From: a virus
Virus record (IMG/VR): IMGVR_UViG_3300031245_000003
Span: 1-44,149 of that record
DNA length: 44,149 nt
Direction: 5' to 3' (one strand)
Part shown: positions 8,032 through 17,395 of the stretch, piece after piece
Layout of the letters: each line of letters begins with the position of its first letter
Numbering within the stretch: position 1 is the first letter of the stretch
Translations under genes and position numbers: made by a program
The notes under the pieces: model-generated
Told to the model about the DNA's origin: nothing
Database searches by the model: none
What the model saw: the letters and a program-made list of their open reading frames with translations, nothing else

Positions 8032-8862
8032 AGTTGCATTCTCCTCTTCATTAATTTGTTTCAAAATACGTCTAGCTTTTTCTAATAATCTTTTTCTCAA
8101 TTCTGGAGTTAACCATCCCTCTCCAGTATTTTCTTGAGATAACCTTACTATCGCATTGCGTAAATGAGGTAAGTCAATATTTCCCTCATCATCTTTATAA
8201 GGTAGATGCCTCAAAGAACGAGGAACTGTCTTTCCCTCCTCATCTTTTTTACCCCCGTCTTCGATATATAAGAAAGCAGAATCGGGTAAATCATTAATAT
8301 ATTTACGAGACCATTTCTCAGCATCTGAATCCTCAACGGAGGCTATTGCTAAAAATTTAGCTCTGTCGGCATAGGCAGGATTAGCCACAATTGCAACACC
8401 AGTTAAAATTGTACCTTTTAGAATTTCAACATCATTTTCAAACTCAGATTCGTGATAAGAGATTTCCCAAGAAACTTTAGGAAGATTCCCCTCCGATGCC
8501 ATTTCCTCCAATAAGCTAACATCATCAGGTCTTTCTTTTTTCCATAAAGCAGCCAGGGCAACTAGACTATTTCTATTGTTAATAACATCTTTCTTTATAT
8601 GCGTAATAACACCAATAGGCTTTTTCTCAGCCTCTTTATGCCCGTTTGAAATTTGATTAAAATCCATTTTAAGGGGCGTATATACTCCCGTCATAATCAA
8701 ATTATCAAATTCCGATTCTGGGATTTTCTGGTTATTCAAGTTAACATCATCATCTGTTAAAACAAACTTCGCCCACTTGAAAAATGGATTTAATCCAATT
8801 GAGGCTGTAGCCTCATTGGTTAAAAATTCAAAAGAGGTTTCAAATGTTTGTTTATTCGACAT
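7630..8862 (-). CDS. Fused prohead protease and scaffold
   Basis: 410 residues. Residues 1-175 look like a herpesvirus/HK97-type serine prohead protease: NGHKEAEKKPIG (His75), KVSWEISY (Ser131) and VANPAYADRAKF near 159-170. Residues 180-270 form a second domain (LPDSAFLYIEDGGKKDEEGK and PHLRNAIVRL) seen in phage protease/scaffold polyproteins. Residues 278-410 are a coiled-coil scaffold region (ELEKTIGELQAQLQTYEAEL). The protein should guide coat assembly and then cleave the scaffold before DNA packaging. TAGGAGGAGCA precedes the ATG. Confidence 0.85.
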   Translation of the reverse strand: MSNKQTFETSFEFLTNEATASIGLNPFFKWAKFVLTDDDVNLNNQKIPESEFDNLIMTGVYTPLKMDFNQISNGHKEAEKKPIGVITHIKKDVINNRNSLVALAALWKKERPDDVSLLEEMASEGNLPKVSWEISYHESEFENDVEILKGTILTGVAIVANPAYADRAKFLAIASVEDSDAEKWSRKYINDLPDSAFLYIEDGGKKDEEGKTVPRSLRHLPYKDDEGNIDLPHLRNAIVRLSQENTGEGWLTPELRKRLLEKARRILKQINEEENATMELEEALAKIGELEKTIGELQAQLQTYEAELEELRLYKQQAEAEKEAQIKLENIKRLFADRGIEKPESYFEENKDMLLNLSDSALEFMVQELVSFASRESKTAKASVPNVNTFDGAEKEYTPSQLAKLLKEIL

Positions 8863-8918
8863 TGCTCCTCCTAATTCATTTACTATTATATAAAAGTTTC
8901 ATTAATATTGGTTATTTA

Positions 8919-10268
8919 TCAATCAACTTCCTGTTGCATTTTTCTTTTTTCCTCATCATAATCAAGTCCAAAAACTCTTCCTAAACTCTCAAGTGATATT
9001 CCGCCTTCCTTTCTCAGCTCAAATAGACCTCTAACAAAATCGCTAAAACTATAAAAATCAATACTTCCGAATTTCACTTTTGGAATTGTCGTTAAATTAT
9101 TCAAAATACCGATTTGATTAACGATATATTTGGCGATGGGTAATAAATCTTTTTGCATTGTCTCCATTGTTTTTATTGGAGATTTTGTAGCTAACTCATG
9201 ATTAGACGCTTGAGTTCGTAAAGTTTCGCCTGTAGTCAAAATTCTAGGAAACCCAAGGGCAAAGAAAATATCATTATTAACCTCTTCATATTTAGATGAG
9301 CTTAATAAAACATCAATTTGAGGTATTACCCATGAGATTTCTACCGTATGATTTGTGAATAATTGAACAATTCTCTCAATGTTAGAATCACCGGCATTCT
9401 TATAACGCAATTGGTTCCGAATATTTAAAAAAATCTCCTCCTCTTCTCCCTCAAGAAGTGGGTATGTATCATTACCCACTTTAATATGCTGAATAGCTGC
9501 AATAACTCTAGCAGCTAAAGCGTAATCCATTCTGCGCATATTTCTCTTATGCTTTAGAGAATCCAGCGCTGGGTAGAGATAAGGAATTGGATAAGGCGAA
9601 TCTGGTAAATAACGTCCTCTTACAATTAATTCATTGTTTAGCAAAATTTCTCTTTTACCGTTAAGAACATCTCTAACAAAATCTGGAAAATTTTTCTCCA
9701 GCCACTGATACCTCTCTTTATCAATTGTCCCATCAGGATAAGTCCCCTTTGAGCGGATAAACATGATTAAATCATCAGGAATCATCAAAGAATAAGATGG
9801 TTTATCATTACTGATAAAAGATGAGTTAATCTTGATATGCTCTGAATTTCTAATCCACATTGAAACTGGAAAATAAAGTCGCATATATTTCTTAATACCA
9901 AAACTTCTAATTGCGACTCTATCTACAGGCTCAAAAGTTATCTCAGGGACAACTAAACCCGTAATTAAATATTCCAGTCCACACAGTCGTAAAAATTTAT
10001 TAATCTCTCCCAGATAAGCCTCATAAATTTTACGGTCGTTTTGAGGAAAGGAAGATAAATCTAACTCTAAATCTGTTATTCCAATTTCAACCAGTTTATT
10101 AATAACTGTGCTAGCAATGGGGTCGCTACGATAAAAAAAGCGGCATTCCTGCACAACTTTTTGATAATCTTCTAATCTAGATGTCTCCAGTCTATCGACA
10201 TCTAAATTTTTCCACACAACCGGCGCTTCTAAAATTGCAGAAGTAGCTTTTTTAGTGATTGTTGACAT
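8919..10268 (-). CDS. Portal protein
   Basis: 449 residues between the terminase large subunit and the prohead protease, the canonical portal position. Supporting features are the early CRFFYRSDPIASTVINKLVE, a central YPALDSLKHKRNMRRMDYAL (clip/stem-like helix) and a C-terminal helical crown region (ETMQKDLLPIAKYIVNQIG). Twelve copies would form the DNA-translocation ring at the capsid vertex. The start overlaps the terminase stop by about 17 bases. Confidence 0.85.
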   Translation of the reverse strand: MSTITKKATSAILEAPVVWKNLDVDRLETSRLEDYQKVVQECRFFYRSDPIASTVINKLVEIGITDLELDLSSFPQNDRKIYEAYLGEINKFLRLCGLEYLITGLVVPEITFEPVDRVAIRSFGIKKYMRLYFPVSMWIRNSEHIKINSSFISNDKPSYSLMIPDDLIMFIRSKGTYPDGTIDKERYQWLEKNFPDFVRDVLNGKREILLNNELIVRGRYLPDSPYPIPYLYPALDSLKHKRNMRRMDYALAARVIAAIQHIKVGNDTYPLLEGEEEEIFLNIRNQLRYKNAGDSNIERIVQLFTNHTVEISWVIPQIDVLLSSSKYEEVNNDIFFALGFPRILTTGETLRTQASNHELATKSPIKTMETMQKDLLPIAKYIVNQIGILNNLTTIPKVKFGSIDFYSFSDFVRGLFELRKEGGISLESLGRVFGLDYDEEKRKMQQEVD

Positions 10269-11838
10269 AATTTATACTCCAAACATTTAATCTTGGCTGC
10301 CCTAATTTAATAGCTTTACCCTTTCGAAAGCTTTTAAATTCATTTTTCACATAATAAGCAAGACAAAAACAAAGGAGAGCTGATGTAAAATGGTCATCTC
10401 CTCGTTTACCACCCCGTTCTGTTAAAGTTCTAAAAACCACTTCTCCTGCAGGAGTTTTTGTATAAGTCATTCTTTCAAGCTCAGCAACTGTTTCTAAATC
10501 TGTAGATGAATAAATTATTTTATGCTGATTAGAATAATCCTGTAAGATATTCACAGCTAGGGGTTTAGTTCGCATACTAATTGGCGAACCGTCTGCATTT
10601 ATACCTAAATCTGTATTGCCTGAAAAATTAACTGGATAAAGAATGTTATCATACTTTTTATGCGAATATTCTGGACTATTAATTAAATTAGGAATCACCG
10701 CCCTACCTGCATTTCCCTCATCTATCGCTACGAGAATGGGACTAAACTTTTCAAATAAGAAGTCCAAAATACGCTCTTGTAAATAATAATTGACCCTAGT
10801 CAATTGAATTTTAGCGTGGAATCTTATCCTACCATAATTATCAGCATACAAAATAAAAATCGCAGTAGGTTCAGTAACCCCTAGATCAACACCCATAAAA
10901 ACTGGATATTTTCTATCTGGTATAGAGGGAAGGATAGATAACTTGTTAATATACTCCACAATATTATCAGAAATAGCCGACCCATCAAACGCTAACTTAT
11001 ATACTGGATATTCTTCAATAGCCATCAACTCACGGTCAAACAAAGCAAAAATAGGTCTCCCAGGTAAACCTAAAACGTTATGAACATAATCATCAGAATC
11101 CTCTCCACCATAAGTTTCGATTGCCTTTTGCTTATCTATCTCAGTAAACCTGGGATTGTCAAAAGCTGATACATGATGTTTTGAATAATCTTTGTTTTCA
11201 TTTTGACAATGCCAGTTTACATTTTTTTCACGAATACCATTAGGCACGCCTGAAACAACCAGTCGATTTCCTTTTGTAAATGTTTTAATTACTGGCTGTA
11301 ATTCAAGAAATGTCTTATAAGGATAAAAAGCCGATTCATCTAAAATAACAAATGGTGTATGCAACCCCACAACATTAGCACCCGTCCCCGATGTACCTGC
11401 AATGCGGCAAATAAGAGATGACCCTAATCTAGTCGTAATTGTAAATGTCGAACCATTCACCCCCTTATTAGGGTCAAGAAAGTGTTGTAAAAATGAATTA
11501 CCTCGCAGAAGTTTTACCAAATAATTTACCCAAACAGGTTCTAGATGAACCCTATTAGGTACGGTATAGACAATATAATCATCTGGGAATACATTAAAGA
11601 TTAAACACCACAAAATTAAACCAGAAAGAGCTGCTGTTTTTCCTACAGAACGAGCGCAAGAAATACTAACATTATGGTTGAAATCCAGCATAAACTCTTT
11701 TTGATACACTGTTAATTCAAACTCTTCATCCCCCTCTAATTTATCATAATTCATTATAAACTCGAAGAAAAGAACTGGATTTCTCAAAATCTCATATAAA
11801 ACTAGGTCTTCTTGAGTTACTCTTTCAACAACTGCCAA
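10252..11838 (-). CDS. terL: Terminase large subunit
   Basis: 528 residues. The ATPase half has Walker A-like CARSVGKT (61-68), Walker B FVILDES with Asp167/Glu168, and coupling motif VVSGVPN (194-200). The RNase H-like nuclease half has MGVDLG (Asp318), VAIDEGNAG (Asp373) and RGDDHF (Asp481/482). It cuts concatemers and pumps DNA through the portal. The start is a TTG (TTG GCA GTT) with GGAGG upstream, overlapping the end of the glycosyltransferase gene. No adjacent small terminase was recognised. The zinc proteins at 18903-19798 are distant candidates. Confidence 0.95.
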   Translation of the reverse strand: MAVVERVTQEDLVLYEILRNPVLFFEFIMNYDKLEGDEEFELTVYQKEFMLDFNHNVSISCARSVGKTAALSGLILWCLIFNVFPDDYIVYTVPNRVHLEPVWVNYLVKLLRGNSFLQHFLDPNKGVNGSTFTITTRLGSSLICRIAGTSGTGANVVGLHTPFVILDESAFYPYKTFLELQPVIKTFTKGNRLVVSGVPNGIREKNVNWHCQNENKDYSKHHVSAFDNPRFTEIDKQKAIETYGGEDSDDYVHNVLGLPGRPIFALFDRELMAIEEYPVYKLAFDGSAISDNIVEYINKLSILPSIPDRKYPVFMGVDLGVTEPTAIFILYADNYGRIRFHAKIQLTRVNYYLQERILDFLFEKFSPILVAIDEGNAGRAVIPNLINSPEYSHKKYDNILYPVNFSGNTDLGINADGSPISMRTKPLAVNILQDYSNQHKIIYSSTDLETVAELERMTYTKTPAGEVVFRTLTERGGKRGDDHFTSALLCFCLAYYVKNEFKSFRKGKAIKLGQPRLNVWSINYVNNH

Positions 11839-12653
11839 AGCTCGTTGTAAAACCTCCGCATAATGTTAGCCCATGAAAATTGAGCTAATTTTTCTTTATT
11901 TACAGCTATCTTTTCCTTATTCTTTAGAATATTATAAATATTTTCCTCTAAATTGGGTGATTCTATATCGATTCTAATAGCTAGTTCATCATACCAATCA
12001 TAAGAAGGAAGTGTAGGTACGACCCCTGTAGCACCGCAAGCAATGCCTTCAAGAACAGCTACCTCAAATCCCTCAATTGCTCTTAAACCAAACACATAGC
12101 TAACCTGATTAAGTAAGTTTCGAAAGTCAACTTCTGACATATATTCTAGATGTAAATACGATTCACCAAACTTAAAATCCTCCCCAGTGTGAATAAACGG
12201 ATATTTAGCCTTTTTGCAGGCTCGATAAATTTTATCCAAATGCTCAGTCTCTGCTACATGACCAGTAGCGAAGACTAGATTAGCTCTACTATAATCGTTG
12301 AAATCATAGTAGATATTAGAGTCATAACCAAAAGGTAAATATAAAAAGTTAAATTTTTTATCAGTCTCTTTAGGTAAATCGTAAAAAGAAACGGTTAATA
12401 AAGACTTTTCCCATAAAGTATCCCAGGCATAATTACCCGCTGTTTTATAGCATTCCTGAAATAAAACAAGATTTTTAGCCTTCAAAGCGACCTCAACCTC
12501 ACCCAAACCAACAATGTGAACAATTTGAATATCGGAATCCTCCATTCTATCTACCCATTCAACCCAAACTGGCGAGTAATCTCTAAATGCTTTTCTAATC
12601 TTTTTAAAAACAATTCCCCAATCAGGATGTTGATATTCATAAATCCTTACCAT
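11817..12653 (-). CDS. Glycosyltransferase, GT-B/GT4-like
   Basis: 278 residues, short for the family. The C-terminal half carries VFGLRAIEGFEVAVLEGIAC followed by GATGVVP, the nucleotide-sugar binding signature of GT4-like enzymes with the Glu pair. The N-terminal part (QIVHIVGLGEVEVALKAKN) is a reduced acceptor domain. It ends with LAQFSWANIMRRFYNELWQL, typical of this superfamily. AAGGAGG precedes the ATG. It is the last gene of the sugar cassette and overlaps terL. Confidence 0.75.
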   Translation of the reverse strand: MVRIYEYQHPDWGIVFKKIRKAFRDYSPVWVEWVDRMEDSDIQIVHIVGLGEVEVALKAKNLVLFQECYKTAGNYAWDTLWEKSLLTVSFYDLPKETDKKFNFLYLPFGYDSNIYYDFNDYSRANLVFATGHVAETEHLDKIYRACKKAKYPFIHTGEDFKFGESYLHLEYMSEVDFRNLLNQVSYVFGLRAIEGFEVAVLEGIACGATGVVPTLPSYDWYDELAIRIDIESPNLEENIYNILKNKEKIAVNKEKLAQFSWANIMRRFYNELWQLLKE

Positions 12654-13462
12654 ACTTCCTCCTTAAAACTAACATTGGAAAATCCCCAGGCTTCGTTATT
12701 AAGAGTTGGTTGATTAAAGTTCAAAACAAATCTACCAGCGTCATTTGCTATTCCCGAACCGCCAAATCCTCCCTCGTGCCGAATATGAAACACGGGGCAA
12801 TCAAAAATAGGCACTAATTTATATCCCAAATTAGCAGCCTTACGCTGAACATTTGAATCTGAAAAACCCCGATAAACCATTTGCTCCTCAAAACCTCGAA
12901 TATCAAACCATATTTTTCTAGAGGCTAATTGAAAATCACCACAACAATCAATAATAGACCAGACATCTTGTTTATTAATCCCAGAATACCCATGACAAAA
13001 ATACCCATCATAATTTGAAAATAGATGCTCTTGAGGATTATTTATTTGGCGAAGTTCCTCCAAACTAATATCCCTTCTAGCTATAATATAAAAACAATTT
13101 TCATCTGGTTGAAAAGTTAATTTTAAAGGCGCAATAATATCAATGTTAGATGAAATAATAAAATCTCCCTTGGCGCGTCTAATTCCAATATTCCTAGCCA
13201 AAACCTCAACCACCGCCTGAGAACCTGAAGGCAGTCCTAAATTGAAAACAAATTCATTTGTTACTTGAATATGCCGAATACGCCCAGTTTTTTCAACATA
13301 ATCCTTAATTTCAGTAAACAACGAAATGTTATTTGGAGAATTCCAATCAACATAGATTACTTCATCGCATAATTTAACAAAGCTGTTCAAACAATAAACA
13401 GCCCTTTCGTTTAGATTTCCTCCGTAATTATCATTTCTAGCAATTAACACGCTGCTCAACAT
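12647..13462 (-). CDS. Glycosyltransferase, GT2/GT-A-like
   Basis: 271 residues. It opens with MLSSVLIARNDNYGG and has the GT-A pattern of a nucleotide-binding start, ARNIGIRRAKGDFIISSNID near 88-108 (SNID in place of a DxD motif) and a later GYFCHGYSGINKQD and GGFGGSG loop. Such enzymes add sugars using nucleotide-sugar donors and a metal ion. It is translated between two other sugar genes with short overlaps. The acceptor is unknown. Confidence 0.7.
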   Translation of the reverse strand: MLSSVLIARNDNYGGNLNERAVYCLNSFVKLCDEVIYVDWNSPNNISLFTEIKDYVEKTGRIRHIQVTNEFVFNLGLPSGSQAVVEVLARNIGIRRAKGDFIISSNIDIIAPLKLTFQPDENCFYIIARRDISLEELRQINNPQEHLFSNYDGYFCHGYSGINKQDVWSIIDCCGDFQLASRKIWFDIRGFEEQMVYRGFSDSNVQRKAANLGYKLVPIFDCPVFHIRHEGGFGGSGIANDAGRFVLNFNQPTLNNEAWGFSNVSFKEEVW

Positions 13463-13487
13463 AGTTACCTAATAAACTCCCTATAGC

Positions 13488-14570
13488 TTAAAATAAACTC
13501 ATCCAGTACTGATATGCCCTCCTCGCCCTATTAGGCATGTAAGTAAATAGAGAATCTGCATCTTCTCCCTGACAAATTGATTCTATTATCTTTTTATTAT
13601 GTGCATAACCTCGTAATTCATTCTCAAAATTAACTACAATGCTCTGTGGATTCCTTGCTTGAAAAACTGTTGCTTTAGTCAGCACTATTTGTGGCTTTGC
13701 TTTAGCAATTACGTAATAACTTGCCCAAATATCATCCATCCTTCCTACATGTGGAACTATAAAATAATACGGGACTATATTTCGATGAATAACAGTATTT
13801 TGAGAATTAAAAGGTGTTATATGATTTTTATCAAGTAATAAATAAGTATCAAATTTTGGTTCAAAAAGATACTGACTATTTTGCGTACACGCTCTTAATA
13901 CAGCATCAAAATCTGGTACTCCATTCCACAATCCTATAACAATACCGGGGCTAAAATCAGCATGTAAGTCATATTTAATATCAAATTCCTCTAGTAACCC
14001 ATCAAAGTACAACTCAAAAGGAAATCCCCTAACCCACATTGAGTCGTATACTATATCCGATAAAAGATAATTATACTTTTTTGCATAGTAATCAAGAATA
14101 TTCACGAGAACGGGTTTTTCAGGTTTAGGTCTTAAAACATTAAAGTTACTTCCAGTAAATTTTCGTAAAAACATGAAGTCATACCAATCATCGTAAGGAA
14201 TATTATCATCATCAACTAGGGCTATCCATTCAGCGCCCTCTTGATAAGCGTATAAAACACCTAAATTTCTTCTTTGGATGCAATTCCACCCGATTAGCTC
14301 AGAAAGTTCAACATCAATGTCTTGCTGAAATTCAGGCGAAAGATAAACTGTATTTCTGAAATTTTTTTCAAGTTCATAATAATCTTCATGAGGTGTTTTC
14401 AAATCACCAACTATAATAAATAAACAGTTATGTTGCTCGGCAATTTCACAAAATCGTAAGGTTGCTCTGGAAGGCTTATAAATAGTTGTAGTTACTATAG
14501 CAGTTTTAACTGAAAAATTTTTCAACTTTGTCTCAAGAATAACGTCAAGAAGATTTTCAGTAGTAATCAT
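13488..14570 (-). CDS. GT-A glycosyltransferase, STELLO/RGP-like
   Basis: 360 residues. The pattern KTAIVTTTIYKPSRAT, CLFIIVGDLKTP (51-60), RRNLGVLYAYQEGAEW and ALVDDDNIP (117-125, acidic DxD-type metal site) resembles the STELLO/DUF288 and reversibly glycosylated polypeptide group. A later segment covers an acceptor domain rich in aromatic residues. AAAGGAGTTAGC precedes the start, and the ATG overlaps the stop of the epimerase. A distantly related GT-A enzyme is the alternative. Confidence 0.65.
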   Translation of the reverse strand: MITTENLLDVILETKLKNFSVKTAIVTTTIYKPSRATLRFCEIAEQHNCLFIIVGDLKTPHEDYYELEKNFRNTVYLSPEFQQDIDVELSELIGWNCIQRRNLGVLYAYQEGAEWIALVDDDNIPYDDWYDFMFLRKFTGSNFNVLRPKPEKPVLVNILDYYAKKYNYLLSDIVYDSMWVRGFPFELYFDGLLEEFDIKYDLHADFSPGIVIGLWNGVPDFDAVLRACTQNSQYLFEPKFDTYLLLDKNHITPFNSQNTVIHRNIVPYYFIVPHVGRMDDIWASYYVIAKAKPQIVLTKATVFQARNPQSIVVNFENELRGYAHNKKIIESICQGEDADSLFTYMPNRARRAYQYWMSLF

Positions 14571-15541
14571 GCTAACTCCTTTCTAACCTGCTCTTCAATC
14601 CAAAAATACGTTCGTTTCAATCCCTCTCCCAAAGGAATCTTAGGAGACCAGTCTAAAAGTTTTTTGATTAATCTGTTATCAGAAGTTCTAGCTTTAACAC
14701 CGATAGGTGCATTATTTAGTATATACCTTACTCGAATATCTTTTCCAGCTATGCTGCTAATCATAAAAATCAACTGATTAATCGAAACCATCTCCTCAGA
14801 GCCGATATTTACCGTCTCTTTATAAGGAGAGTTTACCAAAGCTAACACGGCATCTAGACAATCTTCTACATGGAGGTATGACCTAGTTTGCGTCCCATCT
14901 CCCCAGACTTCAATTTCTCCTCCATTTTCGACTTGAGCGATTTTTCTACATAATGCCGCGATTGACTTTTCCCGACCTCCTTTCCACGTCCCTTTCTCCC
15001 CATAAACATTGTGGAATCTGGCAATTCTTATGTCTAAATTATAATTTCTTCTATAAGAATCATACACTATTTCACTAAACAATTTTTCCCAACCATAAAC
15101 GCTATCAGGATTTGCTGGAAAGGCTGTGTCCTCACTGATTTTGATATTATCAGGGTCAAGCTGATTATGGGATGGATAAACACAAGCTGAGGAACTAAAA
15201 AATAAAACTCCAATGTCAAACTTGACAGCCACCCGCGCCACATTCAAATTAATCATTGCCGAATTTGTTACCAAGTCAGCATCATGCTCCCCAGTAAAGA
15301 CAAACCCAGCTCCTCCCATATCAGCAGCCAGTTGAAACACAAAATCAAATGAACCCTCAAAAGACTTTTTAACAATATCTATATCCCGTAAATCTCCCAA
15401 AATAAAATGGTCGGTATATACAGGCTGCCACTCGTTTTGTTTTCTATCAACACCTCTAACCCAAAATCCTTCTTTCTTCAATCTGTTCACCAAGTGTCCT
15501 CCAATAAACCCTCCAGCACCTAAAACTAAAGCTCTTCTCAT
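14567..15541 (-). CDS. GDP-mannose 3,5-epimerase-like SDR enzyme
   Basis: 324-residue extended short-chain dehydrogenase. It has the NAD-binding GAGGFIGGHL (8-17), SSSACVYP with Cys120, and YGWEK giving Tyr149/Lys153. It also has RIARFHNVYGEKGTWKGGRE, WGDGTQTRSYLHVEDC, NIGSEEMVSINQL and a C-terminal DNRLIKKLLDWSP. This series matches GDP-D-mannose 3,5-epimerase very closely, including the catalytic Cys that most sugar epimerases lack. The enzyme would make GDP-L-galactose or GDP-L-gulose in the cytoplasm, a plausible donor for the adjacent glycosyltransferases. Confidence 0.88.
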   Translation of the reverse strand: MRRALVLGAGGFIGGHLVNRLKKEGFWVRGVDRKQNEWQPVYTDHFILGDLRDIDIVKKSFEGSFDFVFQLAADMGGAGFVFTGEHDADLVTNSAMINLNVARVAVKFDIGVLFFSSSACVYPSHNQLDPDNIKISEDTAFPANPDSVYGWEKLFSEIVYDSYRRNYNLDIRIARFHNVYGEKGTWKGGREKSIAALCRKIAQVENGGEIEVWGDGTQTRSYLHVEDCLDAVLALVNSPYKETVNIGSEEMVSINQLIFMISSIAGKDIRVRYILNNAPIGVKARTSDNRLIKKLLDWSPKIPLGEGLKRTYFWIEEQVRKELA

Positions 15542-15580
15542 ATCTACCTCCTCAATAAACTATCTATTTCGTTTAAATGC

Positions 15581-15799
15581 TTAAACATCTTCTGTAAAAA
15601 TTTCAGCGGGCATTGTAGAAAAAAGTCGCTTTATCAATGAATGAAATGTCATTCCTCGACCAGAACTTGCAGTTATTGAATAAATATACTCATCACCCGC
15701 TGGAGATTTACAACTTACAGAATAAACATTACCTTCTTTATTCATTGTAAAACTATATCCCTTTTTTCTTAGAAATTGGAATTTTTTATCCTCGTCCAT
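15581..15799 (-). CDS. Small protein, unknown
   Basis: 72 residues (MDEDKKFQFLRKKGYSFTMN...) with AAAGGAGCTTTTT before the ATG. A beta-rich middle (GNVYSVSCKSPAGDEYIYSI) is followed by a helix. It lies between methylase and epimerase genes. No family recognised. Confidence 0.5.
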   Translation of the reverse strand: MDEDKKFQFLRKKGYSFTMNKEGNVYSVSCKSPAGDEYIYSITASSGRGMTFHSLIKRLFSTMPAEIFTEDV

Positions 15800-15812
15800 A
15801 AAAAGCTCCTTT

Positions 15813-16808
15813 CTAATTTTTATTTACTTCTTTATCAACCATTAAACAATGAGGACTAAACCAAATTCGCTCTTTAAACCTGTTTTTAGCATTTTTATTT
15901 TCTCGCTTACTAGTACCATAGGCACGCCTCCCCACCCAACTTATTTTATGCCATCCCAACTCTTCTAACATATTATGCTCGCCCTCATAACCACAAAGTG
16001 CAATTCTAAGGCGAGGGTTGTTAGAATTCTCGACACACCAATTTCTAACTTCTGCAGCTAAATTATCATCATCAACTGTATAAATATTTTCTGAACGAAC
16101 TTCTTTTGAATACGGAGGGTCAAAAAATATACCTACAGTTTTAAATTCAGATAAATCTACTCCAGTAACAACACTTTTCCAATCTCCGCAACAAATCTTT
16201 ACACGGTGTAACCTGTTTGATAGTTGAGTAAGATAAGCTAAAACATCAAAATCTTTACCTCTAACGATTCCAATACTAGGTGATGTCAGGTGGGGTCTTT
16301 TTCTACGAACACCCTCCAATTTAGCGTCTTTACCTAAAACCTTTTTCCAATTAACCAATTTACCATCAATTTCAGTCCAGGGAGCATCTCCCTTACACCA
16401 ATCACCCCCACCTCCTAGCCAGATAGATACCCCCCATACCCACCAGCCTGCTACCTTGGGGTCATAAAAATTTAGGTCAGCGGGAACTCTAGATGCTAAT
16501 TCAGGTTTAATATATTTAACTAGCCAAATATGTCTAGCTGTTAAATCTGCCTCATTGACAGGATTATCTACATGCTTTGCGACCTCATCCGGCGCATTTT
16601 TAACAGCCCGCCAAAAATTAGCAACAAAATAATCTTTATCATTAATAATCTCAATTTTAGGAGTCGAAGGTCTTAAAAACAAAACCGCGCCGGCACCAAA
16701 AAATGGTTCTATATAACAATCTACATCACCAAAAAACCGCCAAACAGTGTCAGCGATACTCCTCTTATTACCAAACCAAGGAAATGGGGCAATATATCTT
16801 TTATCCAT
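15813..16808 (-). CDS. DNA adenine methylase, D12 class (Dam-like)
   Basis: 331 residues with the D12-class order: FPWFGNKR (9-16, SAM site), YIEPFFGAGAVLF (32-44, motif I), and GIFFDPPYSKEV (motif IV, DPPY). It transfers a methyl group from S-adenosylmethionine to N6 of adenine in a short DNA site. No restriction enzyme gene is nearby, so self-protection against host restriction is the likely purpose (inference). AGGATA precedes the ATG, and only four bases separate it from the macrodomain gene. Confidence 0.9.
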   Translation of the reverse strand: MDKRYIAPFPWFGNKRSIADTVWRFFGDVDCYIEPFFGAGAVLFLRPSTPKIEIINDKDYFVANFWRAVKNAPDEVAKHVDNPVNEADLTARHIWLVKYIKPELASRVPADLNFYDPKVAGWWVWGVSIWLGGGGDWCKGDAPWTEIDGKLVNWKKVLGKDAKLEGVRRKRPHLTSPSIGIVRGKDFDVLAYLTQLSNRLHRVKICCGDWKSVVTGVDLSEFKTVGIFFDPPYSKEVRSENIYTVDDDNLAAEVRNWCVENSNNPRLRIALCGYEGEHNMLEELGWHKISWVGRRAYGTSKRENKNAKNRFKERIWFSPHCLMVDKEVNKN

Positions 16809-16812
16809 TATC

Positions 16813-17265
16813 CTAATACTCCTTGGGTTTAATCAAAATAATCTCCTTACTGGGTAAATATCCTAAATATTTGATAGCTAGGTTCTTTACATCTTCCCAA
16901 TTCAAACCTCCTAAACCACATCCTACAGCAGGCAATGCAATATATCTAGATTCCTCTATATAACTTAGCATATCAAACCCTTTCTCTATCCACTCAAGTT
17001 TTGATTTATCTCTCCAGTGGTCTTTTGTAGCAAATAAAATCCAAGCAGGTCGAATATCGCCATAGAAACAGACCCTTACCACATCACCTGGTGAAAACGA
17101 ACCGCGATTGCAAATCTCTTTATATGCAGTAAAAAGAATCTTATGACGAGACATAACGTCTTTAGCCAATCCAGCGCCCGCAATACCGACACAGTTTACA
17201 GGTACAACAATTTCAAAATGTGAAGGTGTATCAAAAATATTGAAATAATTAGCTATCCTCAGCAC
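16813..17265 (-). CDS. Macrodomain ADP-ribose hydrolase, DarG-like
   Basis: 150 residues made only of a macrodomain: PVNCVGIAGAGLAKDVM (22-38, ADP-ribose loop), FATKDHWRDKSKL (78-90, including Lys81 at the position of the DarG catalytic Lys) and ALPAVGCGLGGLNW (110-123). DarG antitoxins remove ADP-ribose from DNA modified by DarT. The C-terminal DarT-binding half of DarG is absent and no DarT gene is nearby. A phage enzyme that reverses host DNA ADP-ribosylation is a reasonable inference. Start GTG with AAAAGGAAA upstream, overlapping the end of a 48-codon gene. Confidence 0.85.
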   Translation of the reverse strand: MLRIANYFNIFDTPSHFEIVVPVNCVGIAGAGLAKDVMSRHKILFTAYKEICNRGSFSPGDVVRVCFYGDIRPAWILFATKDHWRDKSKLEWIEKGFDMLSYIEESRYIALPAVGCGLGGLNWEDVKNLAIKYLGYLPSKEIILIKPKEY

Positions 17266-17395
17266 TTTCCTTTTCTTCTTTCTTTTTATTTATTTCATCC
17301 AAAATAATCTGCTCAGTGTCCAATTCTGCGTGCTGTTCATCATCTTCGTCATAGTAAATAATACAATAGCCATCTCTATATTGATTAGGAAACAT
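17249..17395 (-). CDS. Small acidic protein, unknown
   Basis: 48 residues, MFPNQYRDGYCIIYYDEDDE at the start, then a charged helical tail rich in Lys and Glu ending ESAEDS. The ATG at 17395 follows AGGAGGAG, a very strong but close ribosome site. It overlaps both neighbours (11 and 17 bases), which supports a real coupled gene. Confidence 0.5.
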   Translation of the reverse strand: MFPNQYRDGYCIIYYDEDDEQHAELDTEQIILDEINKKKEEKESAEDS

